A stretch of DNA of 64,000 bases from Scolanthus callimorphus (taxonomy: Eukaryota > Cnidaria > Anthozoa > Actiniaria > Edwardsiidae): the NCBI GenBank assembly GCA_033964015.1, contig CM066923.1, positions 25,184,168 through 25,248,167 on the forward strand, in the 5' to 3' direction. This document shows positions 33,901 through 45,191 of this stretch, one piece after another. The position numbers and the translations under genes were made by a program. A model generated the notes under the pieces. That model ran no database searches and had not been told where the DNA came from. It saw only the letters and a program-made list of their open reading frames with translations. Numbering within the stretch: the stretch's first letter is position 1; each line of letters begins with the position of its first letter.

Positions 33901-36900
33901 CAATATCGAACAAAAGGAGTGACTGACACGAACTCTTATTACTAGTAACTTACCGTTGATAAAATCTTCAACATTCCTGTTCTGATATGCAAATGAGGCA
34001 TCGACCCGTCAGGTAGCGGTGAGAGCCAATCCTAGAAACAAGAAACCAGGGTAAATAAATTGGATGGAAAACTGACTTTTCAGGGCGTTTATTTAAAGGG
34101 GCACTCGCACGCTAACCTGACAAGCAAATAATTCAAATCGCAATCCAATTCCATCCTCGTGATAATAGATAAAAACACTAGAGATTTGTATTGAATTAAC
34201 AGAATAAATGGTCATTTTAACAAACCTGTATGATTTTGGTATTCCCGGTTAACTTACCGGTTTATTTATTTTTTGGTGATTAGAATTACACTGATTTTTT
34301 GACAAGTTACAAAAGTGTAGCGTGCGAGTGCCCCTTTAAGATATCGCCAAGAAACAGCACAAATCGTACAAAATAATACAATTATATTTAGTACTGAGCA
34401 GATTCTAACAGCTTACACAGGATTCCCACGTTTTCCGGCTTTCAAAATTCCAGGACTTTTAAGGATCTTTTCAAGGACGTTTCGATAAATTTAATGACTT
34501 TCATAATGAAAAATGTGGGTTTTCGCGCACGATAAGAGCAACATGGGTATCCTTTAGTTCAAAATTTTACAAGAAACACACCAAACATATTTCTTCAGGT
34601 AAATATTTCCATGACTTTTAATGACTTTGACTATGGGCTTTTGTAAATATTCCAGGACTTTCAAGGTCTGGAAAAGGACATTTCTTAAAGGTCATGGCTA
34701 GAAGGGATAACTCAGAAGGAGGTGATTAATAATTCATAGGCTTCACGGTAGAACGAACCTATATATGCCATGTTATGCCATGTAGCTTCGATCTATTGTT
34801 TATGCCTATGAATTATTAATCACCTCCACTGTGAGTATCCCATCTAGCCACGACCTATCCCCTTTCCAAAATCCATGACTTTATAGGTTTTCAAGGACCC
34901 GTGGGAACCCTGATACATGAGGAAATTTCACGCATTTGAAAGCGGTTTTCCCTCGACCTTTTTCCAAACAGTCTAAAGTTGCGATCTTGATTCGCTCAAA
35001 TCTTAACAATCCTTCATCAAAATCTTCTGAAACGTTCCACATTGGGTAATTCCAGAAAATAAAGGTACCCTCCCCACGGGCGGCACTAGTTTTTGACCCC
35101 CCTCATGCATCCAGAATTTCCAAAATGGTTTACCCCCCCCCCCCCCCCCCCCCGGAAACATCTGATAGTTTCTTAATGTCGGGACAAGAACAATCGGATA
35201 TTGTTTCAGCAGGGAGGGCAAAGGAGAGTCTCGATCATTGAATCAGCATCGACTTTCACGCCAAAAAGAAGAAAGGGAGTAAAGGAAAAACCCCACGGGC
35301 GGCACTAGTTTTTGACCCCCCCCCCATGCATCCAGAATTTCCAAATGGTTTACCCCCCATGCATATAGAATTCCGGGCAGGTTAAAGAAATCCAGCTTCG
35401 ACAAAGGGGTTACACACAGTTCTCGTTGGCGGAAACATCTGATAGTTTCTTAATCTCGGGACAAGAACAATCGGATATTGTTTCAGCAGGGAGGGCAAAG
35501 GAGAGTCTCAATCATTGAATCAGCATCGACTTTCACGCCAAAAAGAAGAAAGGGAGTAAAGGAAAAACCCCACGGGCGGCACTAGTTTTTGACCCCCCCA
35601 TGCATCCAGAATTTCCAAAATGGTTTACCCCCCATGCATATAGAATTCCGGGCAGGTTAAAGAAATCCAGCTTCGACAAAGGGGGTTACCTTTATTTTTT
35701 GGAATTGCCTATTGCTTCCTTTGAACTAGCGTACTAGGCGACTCTCAAGGGTTTTTTTTTTCCTTTTTTTTTTGGCTCGCGGTATTCCTGTGTCGCGGGG
35801 GTAAAGAAATGACACAGGAATCCCACGTGCCAAAAAATCAAATCCGAAAAAACCCACGGGATTTTTAGATTTTTTGTTGTATTTTGAGACACTTATTATT
35901 TTCGTGATTTCTAGGTGATCTCATCACACACCTTTAACACATTTAGCACCCCCGAGTCAATAAATGTCAACTGCAAATCGGCCCTGAAATATAAGTAAAA
36001 TTTATCATTACAAAAACAGGTATCACCAGCATGCCTGTGGCTACCACAGAGCTCTCGAAAGAGAAGAACTTCTAATTATAGGTAGCATAAAGGGACAGTG
36101 CCATGATTTTGGGATTAATTTACTAGATACTGTAGCTTACATGTAGTTTAATTCACTAGATTCTGGGCTGTTTGATTAGATGCCTAGTCTAATTTTTTTA
36201 ACATTTTGTTGAAACAGCCGTGACACAGCCTCTTAAAGTAAAGCCACAATGAATAAATAACAACAACAACAACAATAACGTCAACAACAACGAGGATGAT
36301 GACGACGATTCCCAAAACAACTGTTTTGAAAAAGGTATTTGATCAATTAGGAATGTAGAACTAAAGTGTCATTACTTGTTTAGATGCTTGAGAATGAGAG
36401 GCAACAGTTTTAGTTTTTTAGTGGCAGCTTGTCTGGCTTCATTCAACAACCGGTCTTCCTGTGGATGGAACAGAGAAGATAACACTGTTACACTAAGTAC
36501 AGTACAAAATGAGAATGAGTAGTCCCAACTCTTTTAGCAATCCATTACCGTAGCCAAGTACAGTACAAATGAGAATGAGTAGTCCAACTCTTTTAGTGAT
36601 CCATTACCGTAGTCAAGTACAGTACAAATGAGAATGAGTAGTCCAACTCTTTTAGCGATCCATTACCATAGCTAAGTAAAGATTAGCTTCACTTTATTGA
36701 CAAAATGATATGGAGCTGCTGGTACAATGTCAACTGTGACTTTTTCGACTGCAGCATTGTCCAGATAGCTCCTTGTTATAAAATGATGAAAAGCCTTGAA
36801 TGATTGGGTGCTGCCCGAGACTGTGATGGAAAAGGTGTCACTATGGTAACAAGCTAACCTGTGCTGCTTCTTTCATCTGTTTAATCATCTCCATGACCAA

Positions 36901-39900
36901 GTCATCACTATCGTTGATAATATCTCCTTCCTGGATCAGCAAGAACATGTTACTCCTGAAATTTCTGGGTAAAGGTATGGTAATGTAGAAACCCCCCTTA
37001 CGGTAATAGAATCATGAGGATGCCCCTGATCCTTATGACAGGATATGTGCACAACTACAGATAATACTGTACTTAGCTTACCCCTCGTCTTCTCCTCTTT
37101 GATCTATTTGCTTTCTTCTTCTCTTCCATCATGACATCAAAGTCCCAAACTGGGGCACTAAAGAGAAAAGAGTTACCGCTCACAAATAACATTGGCTAAG
37201 ACGAAACTGGCAATAAGATACATATGAGTAAAAAAATAGCATGCGATCAAAAGTCTGTAAGTCGCAGCACATTTTTGCAGTAAAAGAAGTTTGTTGATGA
37301 TTGTGTATACTTGCTGCCTGCCCCCAGGCAACAATACCATATGATAAATATGTGTAAGGAGCAAAAACATGTTTTATGAAATGAGACCTTAAAGCAGGTG
37401 TCTGCAGACAGATATTAGTACCCAGTTACTGTTACAGCTGTACCATGGCAATTCAAGATCAAGTATCAAGACTCTCTTGTTTTCATATGCTGAGACTGCC
37501 GAGGATGATCGGCGATGCCTTGTTTCCCAACCATCCCAATCAGTTCCTGACATACATGTATGAAAACATGCCTTCATGGATGATCAGCAACATTGGCAAT
37601 CACCTGGGATGCAATCAGGACAATAGATCATCCCAGTCAATCACCAATGTCACTGAAAATTCCCAATTCCTCATTTTCAAAAGACTGAGATTGACAGGAA
37701 TGCCTGGGAAACAATACTGGTAGATCCCTTATCATTCCTGACATATGAAAACCAGTCTTTACCTTGATGTGCCCTCATCATCTGAGTCACTGCTCTCATC
37801 TTTGACGTCCTGTGGCTTGGGTACCACCATCTTGCTCACATCTCCTTTTGCGTCACCCTCCCCCTCATCATCTGATATCATGGGCTTCTTGGAACCTAGA
37901 ACTTTAGAAGGGGGCACAATCTCATTTCATACACCCCAAAATGGATACATTATTTTCATATATTAATGAATATTCGTGAGAATGGCCAAAATGGTGTTCT
38001 CTCTTGATGCCAGAAAATTCAGCCCAAAACCAATCTCCGACATCGGTACTTTTGACCATGAACATTAACACACAAAAAGAGTTATTGGTCAGATCTAGGG
38101 CTTCGACATTCAAAGATTCCTGAGCCCTCCTTTCGGCATCAACAGAGCTGCAAAGGAGAGCTCAGGAACTGGACTAAGTAGCGAGTAACAGTGTTGTTCA
38201 TGACATGCTAATGACACCTTCTGTGCATCTCCATTGAAAACACTAACCTCCTTTCTTCTTTTTGGTTACTTCAATGTCTTCCTGCTCAAATCCCTGAGGA
38301 AATAGTAACCACAATTATGTATTAGAGCAGTTTTCACATGACTGTTGTGATGACTTTGGGTTGTGATTGGTCAAGGGCATCATCTTTGATCCTTCAGCCA
38401 ATCAGACCACGTAGAGAAAACAATTCAACAATTATGGCACTTGTGATTTATATTGCTGGCAGAAAGTAGACATTGTGTTATTACTTTGGTCTATGGACTG
38501 GTTGTTTGTTGTTGAATTACTATTCGCATTTGATTGGATATCTCTCTTAATATAGCAGAATTTATTTTAAATGCACCCTGTGATAAAAAAAAATAGTCCC
38601 TCTCTGTTGCTAAAAGTACCCAAAATAAACTCTGGCTGTTATATTTTGAAAGTTTACTGCAGTATTTGATATAGTAAACAAATGTTGTAACATTGTCACA
38701 CAAGTCGGACAAAGGGTCTTTAACATCAAATAGATGTCATTTTCCTGTGCAACTGTACTGAAATAGATGTACAGATGATGCCATGGCCTGTCATCACAGC
38801 ACATTTTGTTGTTCATGATATGCTACATACATGTATGATGTCTAGTGGTGTTCGAACATCTATTACTGCACAGACACATGGAAAGATGAGATCTACCTCA
38901 ACCTGTTTTTTTCTCATAATGAAAAGCATAACAGAGTGTAATTTCAAACTTGGTTTTAGCATCATGCACATCAGGAATTAAGAAAAAAACTAGGTCGCAT
39001 TTTGGACAATAGTTTCAGTTTTTAGTCGCGTTTTACAGACTGTGGGTGACAACATTTTAGTCGCAAATTAGAAAAGTTTATAGAGTCCCACTTTCCAGCC
39101 CTGCACATGGATCTATTCTGCATCAATCACCATATGGCCTACCAACCAATCAGAGTGCATGTTTTCAATGCTTTATTACATGTTTTGCATTATACACTAT
39201 ACCTCAAATTCCTCTTCTTCATCACTCGCACCAAAAATATCAGCAATAAGTTGATCACCCACTTCTTCTGGCTCAGATCTGAATAGAAAGTGGTACATGT
39301 ATGATGACACTGATACTGTAAAGTAGGGATCAAACGGTGATGAGAGTTGATGAGAGCTAATGAGAGTTCAAACTATCATCCACTCTAATCTTACTCTTTC
39401 ACAAGAGGTGATCAAACAGTGGCGATGAGAGTCAGCCGGAAGTCACACATTGTCAAGCAATCTTGCATTGAACACTAGTACCCAGTTTCTTCCCGCGGCG
39501 GAAAGCCTGCAGTTCTTTGGAACAAAATGAACCTTTTGGTTCCAAATGAGTTCTTTTGGTGGCAGCTGCTGCCAGAAAAACTCTCATCAACTCTCATCTG
39601 TACAAACAACTCTCATGAAAAATTTGAACATGTTCAAAGTGCATGAGATCGGATAAGAGTGATTGAGGGGCGATGAGAGTGAACGATTGAACAGGAAAAC
39701 TCTCATCAGCTCTCATCACCGTTTGATTTGATCATGCCTTAAAGAACATAGGTTTAAAAATGCTGTTATTTTCAAAAGATGCTGTGCCCTTACTCCTCCT
39801 CATTTTTGTCTTGTGAAATCTGTGGAGCTTCATCATCATCGCTAATGTCCATGTCTAGATAATAAAGGAAAAGTTTTAAAAATCTGTAACAACTTGGTAT

Positions 39901-42900
39901 TCATGCTAATAAAGGGAATGACAACAAAACAAATAAACAATTATAAAAATTAGGCTGAAAACGCAGGAGGGATGCAAAATAACATTGGCAGGGTCATGTA
40001 GGACAATTTTTAAAACATAGCCATCCTTAACTTTTTTGGCCACTAGTCCCAGGACAAGTAGAACATAAAAGTTACCGGTACTTGCCCTAACCAAGTTTCT
40101 AGTTGTCCGACTATGGTGGGAACCTTATAAATGTAACTTGTTTACCAATGGCCATTACTCGTTAGCCTCTCTGTGGACTCGTCCAGTCATCGTGAACTGG
40201 TGACTGGACGAAAGCAACAAGACGAAAGAGGAACATTTTTCATGAAAAGATGATAGCTTCGAGGGTTTGACACAAAACTCGCTCAAAAAACAGTGTGAAG
40301 ACTTTAAAGCAACAAACCACACACCAGCAAAATGTTTTGTGTTTATATTTCACACAAAATTGTTGCTTGCCCTGTGACTAGTGCCCCTGAGTTTTCACTT
40401 GCCCTGAAGCACTTCTTACTTGTCCAGGACAAGTGGACAACCCCTAAGGTCAAGCACTGCATGGGACCCTCAATTTTCACTTTATGACCCCCAACTCTAG
40501 GACATAGGGTCCCAGGGGCTCCCAAATGAATATTTTCAGATAAAACCCTGGGGTGAGACAAACAGAGCTACAATAGTCGAGAGCTAGAAATTACTGCCGG
40601 TCACGTCTGATCAAAATTACCAAATGTCCAACCAAGAAATAAGTTTTAATGGACATATGTCTGACCAATTTCCAGCTCTGCAATCTTTTCACTCGGCAGG
40701 GCACCAATCTTTAAACGTTATCTTTGTGCATAAGTTTCACGACAACGCCAAGAAGTGCATTTTCGCAATTTACCTGACTGGGGGCTCTTCTCTTCTTTTC
40801 CTCCTCGTGTTTTGTTTCCTCTTCATTCACTTCTACTGCCTTGTCATCATCAACATCGTTCTCATCACCATCATTCACATCACCACCCTTCTCATCATCA
40901 CCCTTCTCATTGTCATCCTTCTCATTGTCATCCTTCTCATCATCGCCAATCTCATTGTCACCATTCTCATCATCACCATCCTTCTCAACATCCTCCTTGT
41001 CACTACCCTCATCTTCCTTCTCTTTGTCTTGATCACTTGGCAGCATTTCTGTTACATCACTCTTCATTATATCATCTGCTATTTTAGTCTCAGCACCCGA
41101 TAATCCCAAGTCACCAATGGGAGACATAGGCATCTCAACATGCTCCTTATCCACATCCTGCTTTTCCAAGTCATTCCCATCCTGTTCCTGAATTTCCGAT
41201 TCTAAGCCTTTGCTTTCAGATAAAGGTTCCTTCTCAGATACTTCCTCTGGCTCTACGGCGCTAGAGTCTTTACTAATATCGTCAGCTGCATCCAAGCTGT
41301 CTTCCTCTTTATTTTCAGTTTCATTTGCATCATGTTCGCTACCTACAGGGGCTTCAGCCTCACTAGACACAGATGATGTGGGAGATTTAACGTCAACATC
41401 ATCATCATCATTATCAAAGACATCTTCATTATCATCAGCATCATCATCTTTATCATCATCTGCATTCTCTTCAGCAGCAGCTTTGCTATCGTCATCATCA
41501 GCAATACTTTCATTATCATTAGCATCGTCAATGTCTTCATCATCATTTTGATCATCATTCACATTATCAGCAACATTAGTTTCTTCTGCTGTTTCTACAT
41601 TTGTTGTTGGTAAGGTTTTTCCACCAACAGTAGGATGGCTGTCCTCTTGTTGGGCACCAGGAGAGCCGTTCTCTAAAATATGAAGACCAGATTAGATCCT
41701 GTTAGTACCAATACTATACAACTGCAGAAATGCCGACCTCCCACCATCTCAACACAGAAGATGGGATGTTTTGGACCTACAAAAAATATCTATGCACTGT
41801 GAAGTCCTTTATAAATTACAGCATCCAAGCACCCTAGCGGGAGAGGAGGCAACAACCAAAGTTTGAGATTTGCACTGTACCATACCATCGGTTGCATATC
41901 TACCATTTACATGCTTGGCAAAAACATGTTCTGTTGGCACATGAAACTTTGAAGTCTTGACAGTTGAACTTCAGAGTTTGCCGGCCCATGCGTGAAGCTT
42001 TGGTGATGCTTTTCCCTGCAAGCAGAGGCTACTTTATATCTCCCTGCATTTTCTTTTACTTTTAATGTTTTCTTGTGTTTTTCAACTAATACGCAAATGT
42101 AGCCTCTGCACACAAATGTCATTTCTCTGTCACGCATGTGTGAGAAAATGGAGTGAACTTGGAGAAACTGGTCGATCAAGTTTGTGCATGAGCAAGAATT
42201 AAATATCAATTTTATCTGCCGTACAACTTACACAAAATCACTATTTGTGGCCTTTAATGGCTCATTTACTCAATTAAAGGCTCTTAAATGCAGCTCTGAT
42301 ACTCATTCTAAAGTTTGCCTTTGAGAATTCCCTGGAGATAATTCTTATTTTCTATAGAAATTTGAGCAAAATGTTGTGTGTTGGTCATTGAACAAGAAAT
42401 CACTCATGAAAGTGTGCACTGTTTTCGAAGCAAAAACACTGACGCCATTCTTGTAAAACCAGCCAAACTACCGTATTTACCCGTATATAAGACGCACTTT
42501 TTTCACTCCAAAATGACCTTCAAAATCGGGGGTGCGTCTTATACACAGAACATCACTTTTGGGAATTTGCATAACAAAAGATCCTTTACAAATTTGCTGA
42601 TTCATGGTTGTGTGGTTCGGTTGCACATAATAAAGCTAGGATTTCGATCCGTGAAACCTGCCAGCAGGCGCTGGAGGCTGTTTTTATTGCAAAAATCTTG
42701 GAGTTCGTAGTCGCGCGAGCGCCATTTTGGATTTTGTCACTCGGCCCAGGACGCACGTCCAAAAATCCAAGATGGTGCTCCTCGGCACTCGCGACTACAA
42801 ACTCCGGGATTTTTGCGATAAAATCAGCCTGTAAACGCCTGCTAGAAGGCTACAATGCACAGAAATATTAGCACAACTATTTAAATTTTGCGTGAAATCG

Positions 42901-44552
42901 TGTGTAGCACAAGATTTATCTCAAACAAACAAAATAAAATGAAGAAACAGTTGGAATATTTTACTCATCTGTTCGTGGTGTAAAACATTTGCCCTCGTGT
43001 TTATATTGTCATTTTCCATTTACTGCCAGTCTATTTTTCATGCAATTTCTTTATGGAAGTGCTGTTGCACGAAATACAAATTGAAAATCTTTAGAAATTG
43101 ATTTTTTTGCCAAAATGACCTCAAAATTCAGGTGCGTCTTATATACGGGTGCGTCTTATATACAGGTAAATACGGTAGTCAAGTACTTCCACGATCCTGG
43201 ACGAAGTTGACACATTTGTGTGCAGAGGTCACTTCTTTTGACACATTTGTGTGCAGAGGCCACTTCAAGAAGCGGCCTCTGCTAGCAGGGAAGTGACTCT
43301 TGTAAGTGGAAGATAAAACATTCAATTGCTTTATGTCTTCCTGACCAGAAAGACTATAAAAAATATAAGCTTTTTAAACTACTATTGTTGAAATGAAATT
43401 GTGGACTTGAATTTGTGGCAAGAACGTTCAAGATTTCCCATCAAAACATTCAAGTTTCACTGTCAAAACTTTGATGTTTTATGTGCCGACAGAATATGTT
43501 TTGATGTGTGTGTAGATGCTGCTATCTGTAAACAACGGATGCAAAAAGCTGTGGAGAAATGGTGTTGAAGACAAGCAGTGGAGAAATGGGGAGTTTGCAG
43601 GTGTTGCGTGACATTTTCAATTTTGATCTCAGCAAAATAAAAATACCATATTTGAAAAGAGCTCACTGAAATATGTGAAATCCTAAAATTTGAGGTGGTT
43701 TCGATAAATAGCACAGAAGTTATGAGCGTCAGAAGTTGGTTGTTTTCCTATATGTTTAATGTTGTGGTGGGCAGAAACAGCCTACTTCGGGCGTCAATAA
43801 CTTTGCTAATATTTACCCAAATCAACTCAAATTTTCGGTTTTTCTAATATCGGCAAGCTCTTTTTAAATATGGTATTTTCATTTTATTAGAATCAAGATT
43901 AAAAATGTCACGCAACACCTGCAAACTCCCCATTGAAACACCATTTCTCCAGTACATTTAACATACAGAGTGACAGCAAAGATTGTTATACAAAAAGGCA
44001 ATCGAGCGATGATGATAGAATTCCAGGGACGTCAACTCTCCTGGATTTGCTGGGAGTCTCAATATTTTTGCTTCATCTTCCAGGAAAATTCAAGATGACT
44101 GCCACACTGTCTCATACTGTGTATTTCTTCCACAGAACTTTCTTGGATGTTTCTTATACATTTGTTGCTTTTCTTACAAAAACTCTAGACTTCTCGACTA
44201 CGAGGATCGACAGCTGTGATGTTATTAGGCAGCTTAACGATTCGAATCTTGATTACAACTGGTGATTTTATATTTAAGCTTACCTGACACTGACAAATAA
44301 AACATCTGTCAAAACACCATGCAATACAAATACAATATGCTAGACTCAGCCACGGTTTTTTTTTCTCCACTTAAAAAGACTCCTACCTTCATCTTTAATC
44401 TCTCCTTCAACTGAGCCTTCGCTGTTTACAGACTCACGAGGTGAACTGACTGGTTCCTCTCCGCCATGATGGAAATCTGGCGTTGCTGGTCGCCCTATCT
44501 CTTCGTCTCCTGAATCGATATCCTCGAAGGGATCCTCCACGTTATCTGCCAT
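30988..44552 (-). CDS. IWS1: IWS1, transcription elongation factor
   Basis: Partner of SPT6 on elongating RNA polymerase II; nuclear. Sixteen exons traced: 44552-44387, 41672-40774, 39854-39794, 39278-39203, 38293-38248, 37895-37763, 37157-37082, 36930-36859, 36458-36376, 35983-35932, 34031-33954, 33300-33183, 33042-32934, 32185-32120, 31993-31879, 31113-30988. About 758 residues. The N-terminal part is acidic (exon 2). The C-terminal TFIIS-N-like domain has [93 protein letters not shown] and the end [13 protein letters not shown]. All joins agree in phase except exon 2 to 3, which is off by one base. One missing base in exon 2 would give a DMDISDDDE junction; a missed tiny exon is the alternative. 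Confidence 0.95.
31169..31482. mobile_element. MITE in last IWS1 intron
   Basis: The ends AAGGCCCGTTCACACGGCGC and GCGCCGTGTGAACGGGCCTT are perfect complements. The interior has further symmetric GCGATTT words. A hAT-like MITE by appearance; no convincing target duplication seen. Confidence 0.8.
34092..34340. mobile_element. MITE in IWS1 intron
   Basis: Left TTTAAAGGGGCACTCGCACG then CTA, right TAGCGTGCGAGTGCCCCTTT then AA. Lies in the intron between IWS1 exons 10 and 11. Confidence 0.8.
34418..34913. mobile_element. Inverted-repeat element with a nested insertion
   Basis: Outer ends CAGGATTCCCACG and CGTGGGAACCCTG, with TTTTCAAGGA/TCCAGGACTTT words repeated. A second inverted pair inside, GGAGGTGATTAATAATTCAT and ATGAATTATTAATCACCTCC (about 34,720-34,830), marks a later insertion. 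IWS1 intron. Confidence 0.6.
35060..35700. repeat. ~278-bp tandem duplication with poly-C tract
   Basis: CCCCACGGGCGGCACTAGTT starts near 35,073, 35,292 and 35,569, and GGAAACATCTGATAGTTTCT near 35,153 and 35,432. The complete copies are about 278 bp apart. A run of about 20 Cs lies near 35,132. IWS1 intron. Confidence 0.85.
36495..36680. repeat. ~64-bp tandem repeat, three copies
   Basis: AAGTACAGTACAAATGAGAA, then GTAGTCCAACTCTTTTAGC and GATCCATTACCGTAG, repeats three times with few changes. In the IWS1 intron beside exon 9. Confidence 0.85.
39325..39740. mobile_element. MITE with GATCAAACGGTGATGAGAG ends
   Basis: The left GATCAAACGGTGATGAGAG mirrors the right CTCTCATCACCGTTTGAT. A solo right end of the same family (CTCTATTCACCGTTTGATCG) lies near 63,570. 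IWS1 intron between exons 3 and 4. Confidence 0.7.
42469..43177. mobile_element. TA-flanked TIR element in IWS1 intron 1
   Basis: The left TACCGTATTTACCCGTATAT (AAGACGCAC follows) mirrors the right TATATACAGGTAAATACGGTA preceded by GTGCGTCTT. An inner palindrome at about 42,705-42,830 (GTAGTCGCGCGAGCGCCATTT with its complement) suggests nesting. About 709 bp, no transposase; Tc1/mariner-like by the TA border, but hAT is possible. Confidence 0.7.
43545..43955. repeat. Fold-back in IWS1 intron 1
   Basis: GGAGTTTGCAGGTGTTGCGTG, ACATTTT and ATACCATATTTGAAAAGAGCT at the left pair with AGCTCTTTTTAAATATGGTA and CACGCAACACCTGCAAACTC at the right. Confidence 0.75.
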
Positions 44553-44759
44553 TTCGGCAGAAAAATGATCAATTGAGCTCTATGTTTTGTTAATTCATTA
44601 AATGCTTACTACAAGAGGCTAAAATATACTCGTAAAAATCCGAGTTCGGTGCTGAACAAAGCCAAAGCGTGCAGTATTTTCCTTTCCAAGGCTTGGTGGC
44701 TAAGTTGAACAAGGCATTATGGGAAGGATCCGAATTCGTTCCCAGTCCATCCACAGCCT
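44553..44759 (-). promoter_or_regulatory. Presumed IWS1 promoter remnant
   Basis: Only 207 bp separate the IWS1 start codon from the left end of the 10-kb transposon. No TATA box is visible. Location alone supports promoter function. Confidence 0.35.
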
Positions 44760-45112
44760 ACTATGGTAGGCCGAATGTTGCAAAATTCAAGAACAAAAAT
44801 ACCGATCACATTCAAGGACACAAATCACATTCAACAATTTAAATCACATCCAAGGCCTGCAATCTTAATCACATTCAAGTGCAGATTTCACATTCAAGAA
44901 GCACGATCACATCCAAGAAACAAAATCACATTCAACAAAATATTTCACACTCAACAAATTCACACTCAACAGTTACGATCACATTCAAGAAAATAATCGC
45001 ATCCAACAAAATATTTCACACGCACGAAATGTATTCACATGCAACATTCGCGATCACATTTAACAAGTTTTTGCTGTCAACAAAGTATTTTTGCTGTCAA
45101 CAAATCCCATGA
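44760..45112 (+). repeat. Left TIR with iterated 12-bp motif
   Basis: After ACTATGGTAGGCCGAATG the sequence is made of variants of ATCACATTCAACAA / TTCACACTCAACAA / ATCACATCCAAGAA, more than twenty in all. It ends with two copies of TTGCTGTCAACAAA and ATCCCATGA. Such arrays usually bind transposase. Apparent reading frames here are only translations of the repeat. Confidence 0.92.
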
Positions 45113-45191
45113 TTCTCTGTGGTCACCACAGCAGGCCCATCGAGAGTTGAACCCATTCTTCCTCGCTCGCCTTGCATGATTCATTTTCAAA

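Noticed and set aside
40624..41551. Long plus-strand reading frames rich in Ser, His, Leu and Ile
   Set aside because: They are the antisense of the acidic GAT/GAA-rich IWS1 exon 2; low-complexity codons keep all frames open.
44185..44552. Short acidic frame at 44.5 kb as an independent small gene
   Set aside because: It ends at a good donor and joins exon 2 of IWS1 in phase, so it is that gene's first exon.
44763..45112. Protein-like reading frames in both TIRs (repeated HIQ/SHPR text)
   Set aside because: Translation of the 12-bp repeat; the same text appears at both ends because the TIRs are copies.
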